Shown: one piece after another, positions 1-8,279 of the stretch
Layout: each line of letters starts with the position of its first letter
Position numbering within the stretch: the first letter of the stretch is position 1
Program-made: the position numbers and the translations under genes
Source: Terriglobia bacterium
GTDB taxonomy: Bacteria > Acidobacteriota > Terriglobia > Bryobacterales > Bryobacteraceae
Length of the DNA: 46,257 bases
Direction: 5' to 3'
NCBI GenBank assembly: GCA_020073115.1
Contig: JAIQFU010000010.1
Span: forward strand, 1 to 46,257
The notes under the pieces: model-generated
Databases searched by the model: none
What the model was told of the DNA's origin: nothing
The model's input: only the letters and a program-made list of their open reading frames with translations

Positions 1-228
1 GCGGCGGAGTTCGCACCCGCCTACACGTCGGTAAGCGGCTCGCAGCCAAAGGGGGCCGGCATTCGAGTCACCCGGGTGCAAAGCGCCGGCCTGCGGCTCG
101 GCCCGTTCTGCGATAAGAGACCGCGAGCCTCTGCCTCATCGACGGCGGCTGGACGGCGTCCCGTTCGAAAGGCGGCGGCCTCCTGCCCCCGCGCAAACCG
201 CAAGCGCGCCGTCCTTCCACGGCCCTAA
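1..228 (+). other. Possible 3' end of a gene entering from the left edge
   Basis: Frame 1 of the plus strand is open from the window edge to a TAA at 226-228, giving about 75 residues that begin AAEFAPAYTSVSGSQ. It would end 8 bases before the convergent stop of the secreted repeat protein. The second half is rich in arginine and alanine and looks like high-GC noise, and no domain is recognised. It could equally be non-coding. No terminator or repeat is obvious in this stretch. Confidence 0.2.
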
Positions 229-236
229 TGGAAAAT

Positions 237-1856
237 TCACGGGCGGAGTTCCGTGCCCGAAACCACCAGGAAAATCGAAGCGGCCTGGGTAACTCCAGCC
301 AGATTGGCGGTGATCACGGCTGTTTGACTGGCCGCCAGATCCCCCGCCGTGACCGTGAAGTTGGAGCTCGTGAGTCCGCCTGGGACGCTCACCCGCAGCG
401 GGACCTCCAGAAGAGTGGTGTTGCTCGACACGAAGATACGCACCCCTTCGCCTGCCGGTTGGGAGAGGGTAATGGTGCAGATAGCGCTCATGCCGGGCCC
501 CAGAACCGCCGGCGCGCAGGCCATCTGTTGTAACAGGGGCGAACCGGCCAGCGCGGTTAGGAATACCGGCATCGAATTGCCGTTCAGGGACGCGGTCAGC
601 GCCGTCGTTTGATTCTGCGCCACGGTCCCGGCCGTAACCGGGAAACTTGCGGTAAGGCTGCCGGCAGGAACAGTCACGGAATCGGCGGCGGTCAGAACGG
701 AGGCGGCATGCGACAGCGCCACGCGAATTCCCCCTTGGCCCGCGGCTTTCGAAAGCGTGACCGTGCACGTAGAGGTCTTCCCGGACGCGATGCTCGTTGG
801 CGCGCACCAGAACGCCCCGAGGGAGGGCGGCGTACCCAGGACGATCGACGCTGCCACGGAGCTTCCGTTCAGTGTGGCTGTGATCGTGGCCGTCAGGTCG
901 GCGGCTACTGCCCCTGCCGTCGCCCCGAAGGTTCTGGTTGTGCCGCCCGCCTCCACGGTTATGGAAGGGGGTATGCTCAGCGCGCTCGCGCTGCTCGAGA
1001 GCGCCACGGCCGCCCCGCCCGCGCCGGCCGCTTTGGAGAGCGTCACTGCGCACATGGCGTTCGCTCCCGCCGCCAGGGTGGCCGGATTGCACGTCAGCCC
1101 GGCGACCTTCGGCGGGACGACGAGCGAAATCGGGAGGGTCAGCGACCGCCCGTTCAGGGTGGCCGTGATGGCGGCCTGCCGGTCGCTGGCGATCGTCCCT
1201 GCCGCGGCCATAAACGTCGCCGCCGTGCTCCCCGCCTGCACCGCAACGGCGGGCGGCGCCGTCAAAGCGGCCTCATCGCTCGCCAGAGTTATGGTGGCGC
1301 CGCCCTCGCCCGAGACGCTTGCCGTGCACTTCGCACTTTCACCCGGCCCGAGGCTCGTTGGGCTGCATGCCAGCGCCGCGAGAGCCGCGGGAGCCGATAG
1401 CGCCGGGGTGACCACGCCGCCCACGCCGCTAACCGCCAGCGAGTCTCCGTACCAACCGGCGCCGAGGACGCCTGTCACGCCGATAGCCGTACTGCTTACT
1501 CCCGGCGCCATCGCCACTTTGACTACGGCGGCCACCCCGTCCCGGATGATTCCGACGTTCAAGCCGGCCAGCAGACAGAGATAGGAACCCCGCCGTCCGG
1601 TGCAATAGATGGACTTGCCTGCCGTAGCGGCGCTGTCTCCCGTGACGGCGCTCATCGATACGACATCCGCCCGCGAGTAAGTTAATTCCCATTGAATCGC
1701 CGCGGGTGCGGCTCCTCCCGGCGAGGTCAGGTTCAGAGTCAACGTGGCGGAGCCGTCGGCGGAGACGGTCCCGGGAGTCAACGATAGGTAGCCCTGTCCG
1801 CGAGCCCCACCGGACGATGCGATCAGAATCCCCAACATACAGAGAATTCGAATCAT
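237..1856 (-). CDS. Secreted cohesin-like protein with four Ig-like repeats
   Basis: The 539-residue product starts with a signal peptide (MIRILCMLGILIASSGGARG). Residues about 22-150 resemble a cohesin-type beta-sandwich: a 'LSLTPGTVSADGSATLTL' strand, an 'IQWELTYS' strand and a 'GVAAVVKVAM' strand. Four tandem repeats of about 85-90 residues follow to the C-terminus. Each opens with a Cys-Pro or Cys-Ala pair (LACSP, LTCNP, FWCAP, MACAP) and has a second Cys about 15 residues later (KCTAS, MCAVT, TCTVT, ICTIT), so each repeat probably holds one disulfide. No catalytic motif, dockerin or membrane anchor is visible. It is probably an extracytoplasmic adhesive or structural protein. It lies outside the operator-bearing locus, and no copy of the palindrome was found upstream. 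Confidence 0.8.
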   Translation of the reverse strand: MIRILCMLGILIASSGGARGQGYLSLTPGTVSADGSATLTLNLTSPGGAAPAAIQWELTYSRADVVSMSAVTGDSAATAGKSIYCTGRRGSYLCLLAGLNVGIIRDGVAAVVKVAMAPGVSSTAIGVTGVLGAGWYGDSLAVSGVGGVVTPALSAPAALAALACSPTSLGPGESAKCTASVSGEGGATITLASDEAALTAPPAVAVQAGSTAATFMAAAGTIASDRQAAITATLNGRSLTLPISLVVPPKVAGLTCNPATLAAGANAMCAVTLSKAAGAGGAAVALSSSASALSIPPSITVEAGGTTRTFGATAGAVAADLTATITATLNGSSVAASIVLGTPPSLGAFWCAPTSIASGKTSTCTVTLSKAAGQGGIRVALSHAASVLTAADSVTVPAGSLTASFPVTAGTVAQNQTTALTASLNGNSMPVFLTALAGSPLLQQMACAPAVLGPGMSAICTITLSQPAGEGVRIFVSSNTTLLEVPLRVSVPGGLTSSNFTVTAGDLAASQTAVITANLAGVTQAASIFLVVSGTELRP

Positions 1857-2379
1857 GGTGACCTATTCTGGCATGGCACGCTCGAAGGAGCTATAAGGAC
1901 AAAACATTGCGCGCGTTCGCTACTCCCTCGGCAGTACGCCGGAGTTGAAGGCGTTCCTTGTCTCAGACCAAGTGGATCGGCGCAGGGCGGTGGACTGTGT
2001 GGCCGGAGGGCAATGCCATGTCCTCCACCTTGGCCAGGAGCCGCTTACGCTTCTTCCAATCGCTTCATATAGCAGGGTTTGCCCGAGAAGGCGGGGCAGA
2101 GCCATGTACTCCACCTGGCCCATGGCGGTCGAACGTGGGTGCCCGGGGCGCGAGCGGGCGGGCGTTAGGGAGGGCGCTACAGGGCGCTGTGGGGCCCTTG
2201 TTTTCCGGCTGGGTTTCGATTCGGCGGTTTGGGGGCGTTGCGTTAAAAGGCTCATCAGAACGGCGGTTGAGTGGGGCACGTGAGACCCCGCGTAAGCACT
2301 TACGACGCTGGCGAGTGGGTTACTAAAGATGCGTGTACGTGTGCGCGCCGCCCTGTGTGCATATAATGTTAGGAATCTT
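1857..2379. other. Intergenic region with short direct repeats, no supported gene
   Basis: This 520-base divergent gap contains a short imperfect direct repeat, GCCATGTCCTCCACCT at 2015-2030 and GCCATGTACTCCACCT at 2101-2116. It also has a near-palindrome CGTAAGCACTTACG at 2291-2304. A TATAAT hexamer lies at 2362-2367, only about 13 bases before the glycosidase start, with no good -35 box. Open frames on both strands here are Arg/Pro/Ser rich and not convincing. The region may hold remnants of an older gene or mobile element, but nothing recognisable. Confidence 0.4.
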
Positions 2380-3771
2380 ATGAGAAGCGCTTTACGTATC
2401 GGAATCAGCCTCACATTTGCGGCCGTGCTCGCCGGAGCCCAGCAGCGCAGGGCGACGGTGATCGTGTCCACTAACGAGGTCACGGGCCCTCTGGATATGG
2501 GACGTATGGCTCTGGGACAGGGTGGACTCTCGGAGCAGCCGATGTGGGAGAATCGCGCCGCCGAAATCCGCGCTTTGCGTCCCCGGTTGATACGCCTGTT
2601 CATTCAGGAGTACTTCGACCTTTTGCCGGCGCGTGGAAAATATAACTTCGCGCAGCTCGATCGCTCGGTGGACCTGATTCTCAAGACCGGCGCGAAACCG
2701 CTCATGAACATCGATTTCAAGCCGCGTTTGCTCTACCCGAAGATCGATCAGGATGTCGTCGAGCCGAACGACTGGAAGGAGTGGGAGCAGTTGATCTCGG
2801 CTCTGGTGAAGCACTACAAAGACCGGGGCGACGGCATTCGGTACTGGGAAATCTCGAATGAACCGGACATCGGCGAAGACGGTGGCTGCCCCTTGCGGTT
2901 CCGCCCTGACAACTACACCGTATATTACCAGCGGACGGCCGCCGCCGTGCGCGAGGCCGACCCCGAGGCGCGTGTTGGAGGCCCCGCTCTCGCTAATTGG
3001 AGATCGCCGATCCTGCCGGCTCTCCTGGATTTCTGCGCCCGCGGCCAGGCGCCGCTCGATTTCGTTTCATGGCACGCCTACACCAGCAACCCCACCGATT
3101 TTCGCCGGTCCATCGACAGCGTTAAGAAGCTGATCGCGGCGCGCCCCTCGCTTCATCCCGAGACGATGCTGAACGAGTGGAATATCGCGCTGATGAAGCC
3201 CGATCCGAACAACCTGGTAATGCAGCCTGCGTTCATCCTCGAAACCGTCCGCAACATGCTCGACGGCGGGCTCGATTACTCGTGTTACTACCACATTCGC
3301 GATTACCACGTAGAGCCGGGGACTTTTGCGAGATTCATGTCGCCGCACGGCGTGGCCTTTATGGCGGGCTGGTGGAACCGAAGGCCGCAATACGACGGGC
3401 TGTTCGATTTTCAGAACGAGGTCCGGCCGGCGTATTTCGCCTTCAAGCTGCTCTCACGCGTGACCGGCCGGCGCGTGAAGGTGGAAGCGGACAGCGTCAG
3501 CGCATTGGCCGCCATCGACCCTCAATACGAGTTGGAGAACGTCTTGATCTGGAATTTCTCCGACGCTCCCGTGAGAACCTCGCTGCAGTTCCTTGGCCTC
3601 ACCGGCCCCACTAAAATGGAACGAGTGAAGCTGGATGCCCGCGATCCGTCGCCCGACGAGGCAGCTCGCCTGAAATTCCAGATCGCGTCCACGCTGTCCC
3701 CGGAAGATCATCAGCGCGAAATCGTCCTCGATCCTTACGGAATCGAGTTGTGGTTTTTCCAAAAGCGATAG
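2380..3771 (+). CDS. GH39-like clan GH-A glycoside hydrolase, secreted
   Basis: This is a retaining glycosidase of the (beta/alpha)8 type, most like GH39 beta-xylosidase/iduronidase proteins. The start used is the ATG at 2380, because AGGAAT lies just upstream and the protein then begins with a clean signal peptide (MRSALRIGISLTFAAVLAGA); an in-frame upstream ATG at 2329 adds an odd leader. Length from 2380 is 463 residues. The proton donor is probably Glu161 in YWEISNEPD and the nucleophile Glu266 in MLNEWN, both typical of clan GH-A. 'SWHAYTSNP' precedes the nucleophile strand. A C-terminal beta-sandwich (from about residue 370) is typical of GH39. It stands alone, divergent from the cohesin-like gene, with no copy of the shared operator, so it is probably regulated separately. 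The substrate is unknown. Confidence 0.78.
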   Translation: MRSALRIGISLTFAAVLAGAQQRRATVIVSTNEVTGPLDMGRMALGQGGLSEQPMWENRAAEIRALRPRLIRLFIQEYFDLLPARGKYNFAQLDRSVDLILKTGAKPLMNIDFKPRLLYPKIDQDVVEPNDWKEWEQLISALVKHYKDRGDGIRYWEISNEPDIGEDGGCPLRFRPDNYTVYYQRTAAAVREADPEARVGGPALANWRSPILPALLDFCARGQAPLDFVSWHAYTSNPTDFRRSIDSVKKLIAARPSLHPETMLNEWNIALMKPDPNNLVMQPAFILETVRNMLDGGLDYSCYYHIRDYHVEPGTFARFMSPHGVAFMAGWWNRRPQYDGLFDFQNEVRPAYFAFKLLSRVTGRRVKVEADSVSALAAIDPQYELENVLIWNFSDAPVRTSLQFLGLTGPTKMERVKLDARDPSPDEAARLKFQIASTLSPEDHQREIVLDPYGIELWFFQKR

Positions 3772-3845
3772 CGGGGAGCCGGGCGTGACCGCAGGAGCAG
3801 GCCGGTGGTCTCCTCAAAAGTGAAGCCATGCGGTGGCTGCATGTT

Positions 3846-5117
3846 CTAAGACAGCAGTGCGGCGCCGTGACCGTTCCAGACGACCGTCTTCCCGCCGTTC
3901 CGGATTGACATGCCGCCCATGAGGGTGGGAATGGTGGAAAAGGCGCCGATTTCGATGTCGGCCACCGGCCGCTGGCGGCTCTTCACACACTCCATGAAGT
4001 TCTTGACGTGTTTGGCCTCGTCGGCATCGAACGTCGGCTTGCTCTGCGGAGGTTCATCGTGAAGCGCGACCCGTTTCTCTTCAAACGGCTTCGCGCTGCC
4101 GGTGCGCGTCCAGTCCTGGCCCGCCGGAACCGGCCGCACGATGTAGCCGTACCGGTTGACGAACAGCACGCCCTGGTCACCCCACAAGTAGGTACCTAGA
4201 AGATCCGATCGCGAACTGTAGTCGGCGACGAAGTTCGGATATTGCCAGGCGACCTCGGTCGTATCCGGAAATCGTTCGTCCTGTGGCCGGTTGAACGATC
4301 CAGACGCCGCGGCCGCCGTGCGCGCGGGCTCGGTGACTCCCATGTACCAATGCGCGATGTCGAGGAGATGCACGCCCCAGTCGGAGAGCGGACCGCCACC
4401 GTACTCCCAATAATTCCGCCAATTCTGCTGGCGTTGAAGGCTGTACGGCCGGCGCGGCGCCGGCCCCTGGAACGCCTCCCAATCGAGGCCCGGAGGGGGA
4501 GCTGAAGCCTCGGCCGTTGGTCGGCGGCCGCCACCCCCCGCAGCGCTCCCGCCGCCGGGCCGCGCACCGCCGCCCGGATTGATCAGGACAACGTGGCGGA
4601 CCTTGCCGATTATGCCGCTCTGCAGGACTTTGTAGGCCTCCAGGAACGGCGTGCTGCTGCGCTGTTGCAGGCCGACTTGCACCACGCGATTGTTCTTCCG
4701 GGCGGCTGCTACCGCCTTCACACAGGGGTCGATTTCATTGGAGAGCGGCTTCTCGACGTAAATGTCCTTGCCCGCTTCGCAGGCCGCGATGATCATCGGA
4801 CAGTGCCAGTGGTCAGGCGTCCCGATCACCACCGCGTCAATGTCTTTGCGGTCGAGTATCCGCCGGTAGTCGCCATAGGTGTCGACCTTACCGCCCGCGA
4901 TGGAAACCGCCAGGTCCAGGTTAGGTTTGTACACGTCGCACATCGCGGCAACGCGCACGTTGTCGAACAGTTTAAAGCTCGGAATCAGGTGCCTTTGAGC
5001 GCGGCCTCCCGTACCGATAAACCCGACCACTAACTGGTCGGAGGCAGCCGGAGCCGAAGAGCCGGCGGCCGCGGCCACTCCCAGAGCTCCGGTGAGGAAC
5101 GATCGTCGTTGTAGCAT
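3846..5117 (-). CDS. Tat-exported Gfo/Idh/MocA oxidoreductase (Gfo-1)
   Basis: This 423-residue sugar oxidoreductase has a twin-arginine type leader (MLQRRSFLTGALGVAAAAG). A Rossmann motif GFIGTGGR lies at 32-39 and the family motif EKP at 122-124 (VEKPLSNE), followed by the C-terminal alpha/beta domain. A Gly/Pro/Ala-rich insert sits at about 181-210, at the same place as in its close paralogue at 28022-29299. Export through Tat fits the periplasmic glucose-fructose oxidoreductase type, which is folded around its NAD(P) cofactor in the cytoplasm first. It is the last gene of the six-gene minus-strand operon, 74 bases after the DUF1080 gene. The probable role is oxidation of a bound sugar to a keto sugar (often at C3) before DUF1080-type cleavage; the substrate is inferred, not seen. 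Confidence 0.88.
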   Translation of the reverse strand: MLQRRSFLTGALGVAAAAGSSAPAASDQLVVGFIGTGGRAQRHLIPSFKLFDNVRVAAMCDVYKPNLDLAVSIAGGKVDTYGDYRRILDRKDIDAVVIGTPDHWHCPMIIAACEAGKDIYVEKPLSNEIDPCVKAVAAARKNNRVVQVGLQQRSSTPFLEAYKVLQSGIIGKVRHVVLINPGGGARPGGGSAAGGGGRRPTAEASAPPPGLDWEAFQGPAPRRPYSLQRQQNWRNYWEYGGGPLSDWGVHLLDIAHWYMGVTEPARTAAAASGSFNRPQDERFPDTTEVAWQYPNFVADYSSRSDLLGTYLWGDQGVLFVNRYGYIVRPVPAGQDWTRTGSAKPFEEKRVALHDEPPQSKPTFDADEAKHVKNFMECVKSRQRPVADIEIGAFSTIPTLMGGMSIRNGGKTVVWNGHGAALLS

Positions 5118-5191
5118 GCTAAGAATCCTTTCTGAAGATAGAACGGCCCGTTATCCCACGAGCCGGCGCGTCCGATGTTTGCGTCACGATG

Positions 5192-5989
5192 TCAGTTCCC
5201 ATCCCTTCCGGTACCCGGCGTGTATGGACCGGTCGATCCCGATGGAGCCAGGCGTCGTATCCAAATGTTCCGGAACTTCATAATGGTATCGGGGGCCGGC
5301 CCTTGGACCCCCTGAGATATTGCGATCGTCCGGCCGACGACTCGGCTATGGTCCTGGAGGACTATAGGCCCTTCCTCGACGCAACGGCGTCCCCGCACCG
5401 GGGCATGGTCCTGGACCAGCACGCCATTCTGGAAAACCGTGAGGCTTCCAGGCGTCTGAGTGGAGCCGTCGGAAGCGCAGCGCGGAGCGTGAAACACGAT
5501 GTCGTAGCTCTGCCACTCAGCGGGCGGGCGGCAAGCGTTCACCAGCGGTCCCCACGATTCAAATCCGCCGCAGGACTCGCTGCTCGCACCCGTATCGTTT
5601 TTGTACGAGTCCACAATCTGGACCTCGTATCGGTTCAGCAGGATGATGCCGCTATTCCCGCGCGCCCAGCCTTTCGCGTCAGGCATGTAAGGAATCATGA
5701 ACTCCACATGGACCTGGGCGTCCCGGATTTTCTCGGTGCTCGCCGTATCAAGGTCGCCGGTACGGCAAGTCATCACGCCGTCGGCCACCGTGCAATGGGA
5801 CGGGGCGCCGTCCACACGCGTCCACCCGGTATTGTCCTTCGCGTGAATCAAAACGACGGCGTCCGAGGGAGGCTTGCCCGGGCCGCCTGGATCCACTACC
5901 GAAAGTTGCGCCCCAGTCACCCGCTGATAAGGGTATGCCAGTCCCACGGCAAGGAGGCATATCGCCAACGTACGTTCTCTTCTCATCAT
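5192..5989 (-). CDS. DUF1080 / 3-keto-glycoside hydrolase-lyase family protein
   Basis: This 265-residue exported protein has an N-terminal hydrophobic signal (RTLAICLLAVGLAYPYQ) and a concanavalin-like jelly-roll fold. DUF1080 features are LIHAKDNTGWTRVDG near the start, 'CTVADGVMTCRTGDL', 'SGIILLNRYEVQIVDSY' in the middle and 'IMKFRNIWIRRL' near the end. Known DUF1080 members cleave 3-keto-disaccharides or 3-keto-glycosides. It lies between a DUF6259-type glycosidase-like gene (25-base gap) and Gfo-1 (74-base gap), the expected pairing of cleavage enzyme and oxidase. The cassette DUF1080 then Gfo is repeated at 27242-29299, and the two DUF1080 proteins are clearly paralogues. Two adjacent ATG codons at the start are preceded by GGAG. 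Confidence 0.88.
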   Translation of the reverse strand: MMRRERTLAICLLAVGLAYPYQRVTGAQLSVVDPGGPGKPPSDAVVLIHAKDNTGWTRVDGAPSHCTVADGVMTCRTGDLDTASTEKIRDAQVHVEFMIPYMPDAKGWARGNSGIILLNRYEVQIVDSYKNDTGASSESCGGFESWGPLVNACRPPAEWQSYDIVFHAPRCASDGSTQTPGSLTVFQNGVLVQDHAPVRGRRCVEEGPIVLQDHSRVVGRTIAISQGVQGPAPDTIMKFRNIWIRRLAPSGSTGPYTPGTGRDGN

Positions 5990-6013
5990 TACTCCATCGG
6001 TATTCAGTTCGCC

Positions 6014-8245
6014 CTACGAGCGTCGGAAGACCAGGACGGCTACATCGCCCGGCATGATCCAGTGATCCGGACCCGACCAGCTTGGGTCCTGCCACTCCGC
6101 CGTCTCGAGCTGGTAACCAGACGCCAGCACGCCGGCTCGCTGCGCGACATCAGTCGGATTCCACAGCGTCACCGCCATGCGATTCCCGGCCACGAGAGCG
6201 TGTGAAGAAACCCGGCTGTTGTCGCACAGGAAGCCCTCGGTATCCACGAAGCGTCCTTCCAGAAGAATGTCCGCATGCTTGTTGTAGAGTGCGATAAGCC
6301 GGGTCATGTAAGGATCTTGCGCACGCCCGGCGCCCTCGAAGCGTAGCCCCAGAGAAAACGCATGGCCGAATTGTTTCTTGCGATCGGACTGCTCCGGGCC
6401 CTGGACGCGATTCGTGACGATGGCCTCGGGAAAGGTGTAGCGAAACATCTCCCCGAAAGACTCGGGATCGACGTAGAAACCGATGCCCTCGGAATGAATG
6501 AGATCGACCCACCCGGCGTAGCAGTCGGCTACCAACTCGATCGCCAAAATAGCGTCCGGGTCATGCGCCTTGACCACCTCGCGCAGTTGCTGGAAATTCT
6601 TCACCTTCCACGGGCCAACCGCCAGAGACGGTTTGCTGTGCTGGTGCTCCTTGGAAAAACAGATGTACGGAGGACCGCCTCCCAGCTGGTCATAGAAGAC
6701 CCCTTGCGCGCCGAAGCCAAGAACCATCCTGGCCTGCGAGACGAGTTGATCGCCCCACCCTGGAGCGGCCGGACAGGCCACGCCAAACCACTTGTTGCGC
6801 ATGACGCCCATGAAGGCGCCGCTTCCGTTTCCGCCATACGTTTCGCGATATTCGTAGCCCCAGATATCCTTGGCCGCGAACCGCTGGCCCTTGGTCCGAT
6901 ACCACTCGGAGGCCGGATCAATCAACTGTCCCTGAGTGTAAAGGAAACTCTTACCCCCGGCCTGTTTTATCTGTGCAAGCGCCTTTTTGAGGGCGGCCTC
7001 TCCTCCCATCGCCTCATCAAGGGAATATTCGGGGTAATAGTCGTCGAAACCTTCCTTATTCCAGCCATCGATCTTGATGAGGTTTACGCCGACCGCCTGG
7101 GCTCTTTTCAGCACGTCCGGCAGGTCGGCATAGGTGGAGCGAATCCGCCCGCTTTGGCCCTTCAACGTTGAGCCACTCCATCCGGGGGTACGCCGGACCC
7201 ACTGCGGCGGATCGGGCTTACGCATCCATGTGTCAGCCCATGTCCGGTAGGTCCGCGCGGCTTCGTGCCAGTCCCCCCGGTAGAGCTGGACCACAACCGG
7301 CTCGGAATTCCAGGTCTCCCCCGCGCTGACGAACGGAAACTTCACGATGGACGCCGACATTGCCTTCTCGGCGTCAGCCCCGGCCCGCGCTGGGCCGGCC
7401 CCCCCCGACGACCTGCGCTCACCGGAGCCGCTGGCCACGTTCAGGACGGTACTCATCAGGGTCTTGTCGTGGCTGCCGAAATACAGCCCTTCCTGGCCGT
7501 TGTTGAACGTGAACCATTGCATGCACGCCGGGTAGGGATAGGCAAGCCGGTAATCGGGCGCTCCGGTGTCGCTGTACGACCAGGTTGGATTCGACCCGAA
7601 GCCGGTGGGCTGGGCCGGGCCAGTCGCCGTGGTTACCTTGGTGTAGGGGGCCTCGATCCGGCGGCCGCCCCGGGTCGGCCAATAAAGAGCATCGGCTTCC
7701 GGACCCATTCCCATATTGCCAATCCCGTAGATCCAGGGCAGCCAGAGCTCGGAAATCTCGAGCCCTTTGTCTTTCTCGCGATTGTCAATCCTCGCTGTCC
7801 AAATCAGCCGGTCCCCTTCCAACGCGACCCGCACAAGTAAGCCGATCTGCAATTCCCGCGTTTTGCCGGTCTGCGGCATTGCGCCTGTCAGGCTTTCATA
7901 GGAAAGCTCCAGACTGTTGCCCTGCCGCCTGACCCGGCCTTTCTGGCCATCCGTCGGTATCTCCAGCTCCAGAGCGCCATCGAGCGGCGTGTTCCAGCGG
8001 TAGTACATCCGCCAGGGCGCGTGCCGCGAAGCAGTCGCCAGATAAGCGTTTCCCGTCTGCCGGTTGGTCAACTCCATCAGCCGCCCTTCGCTATCCAGCG
8101 CCACCCGAACGCTTTCGTTGGATAGTTCGTAGCGCTCGCCGGCGGCGTTCTCCTGCGGCGCCGCAACGGAGGCGGCTGAAGCCGAGGACGCTCCGGTAGC
8201 CAGTCCAAGAGTCGCCTTACTCAAGAATGATCGTCGGTTTTCCAT
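6014..8245 (-). CDS. Tat-exported DUF6259-type glycosidase-like protein, copy 2
   Basis: This 743-residue protein is very close to the product of the preceding gene and clearly arose by tandem duplication. It has a Tat-type leader (MENRRSFLSKATLGLATG). An N-terminal beta-sandwich (about 30-330) is rich in aromatic residues. A TIM-barrel-like region follows (about 345-640), with motifs FDDYYPEY, GVFYDQLGG and AIELVADCY. A C-terminal beta-domain (AVTLWNPT, VLVFRR) closes it. By analogy with alpha-galactosidase-like barrels, the Asp of FYDQLGG and the Glu of AIELV are catalytic candidates; this is inference. Compared with copy 1, a Gly/Ala-rich stretch near residues 275-285 is encoded beside a run of eight G's (C run at 7399-7406 on the plus strand), a possible slippage or sequencing-error site. 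The substrate is unknown. Confidence 0.8.
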   Translation of the reverse strand: MENRRSFLSKATLGLATGASSASAASVAAPQENAAGERYELSNESVRVALDSEGRLMELTNRQTGNAYLATASRHAPWRMYYRWNTPLDGALELEIPTDGQKGRVRRQGNSLELSYESLTGAMPQTGKTRELQIGLLVRVALEGDRLIWTARIDNREKDKGLEISELWLPWIYGIGNMGMGPEADALYWPTRGGRRIEAPYTKVTTATGPAQPTGFGSNPTWSYSDTGAPDYRLAYPYPACMQWFTFNNGQEGLYFGSHDKTLMSTVLNVASGSGERRSSGGAGPARAGADAEKAMSASIVKFPFVSAGETWNSEPVVVQLYRGDWHEAARTYRTWADTWMRKPDPPQWVRRTPGWSGSTLKGQSGRIRSTYADLPDVLKRAQAVGVNLIKIDGWNKEGFDDYYPEYSLDEAMGGEAALKKALAQIKQAGGKSFLYTQGQLIDPASEWYRTKGQRFAAKDIWGYEYRETYGGNGSGAFMGVMRNKWFGVACPAAPGWGDQLVSQARMVLGFGAQGVFYDQLGGGPPYICFSKEHQHSKPSLAVGPWKVKNFQQLREVVKAHDPDAILAIELVADCYAGWVDLIHSEGIGFYVDPESFGEMFRYTFPEAIVTNRVQGPEQSDRKKQFGHAFSLGLRFEGAGRAQDPYMTRLIALYNKHADILLEGRFVDTEGFLCDNSRVSSHALVAGNRMAVTLWNPTDVAQRAGVLASGYQLETAEWQDPSWSGPDHWIMPGDVAVLVFRRS

Positions 8246-8279
8246 TTGACTTCAAACCTCCGTTCGGGATTCAGCATGG

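Noticed and set aside
1920-2603. A 227-residue minus-strand open frame across the intergenic gap and the start of the GH39-like gene
   Set aside because: It overlaps a confident gene start, is Arg/Ser/Pro rich and resembles no known family.
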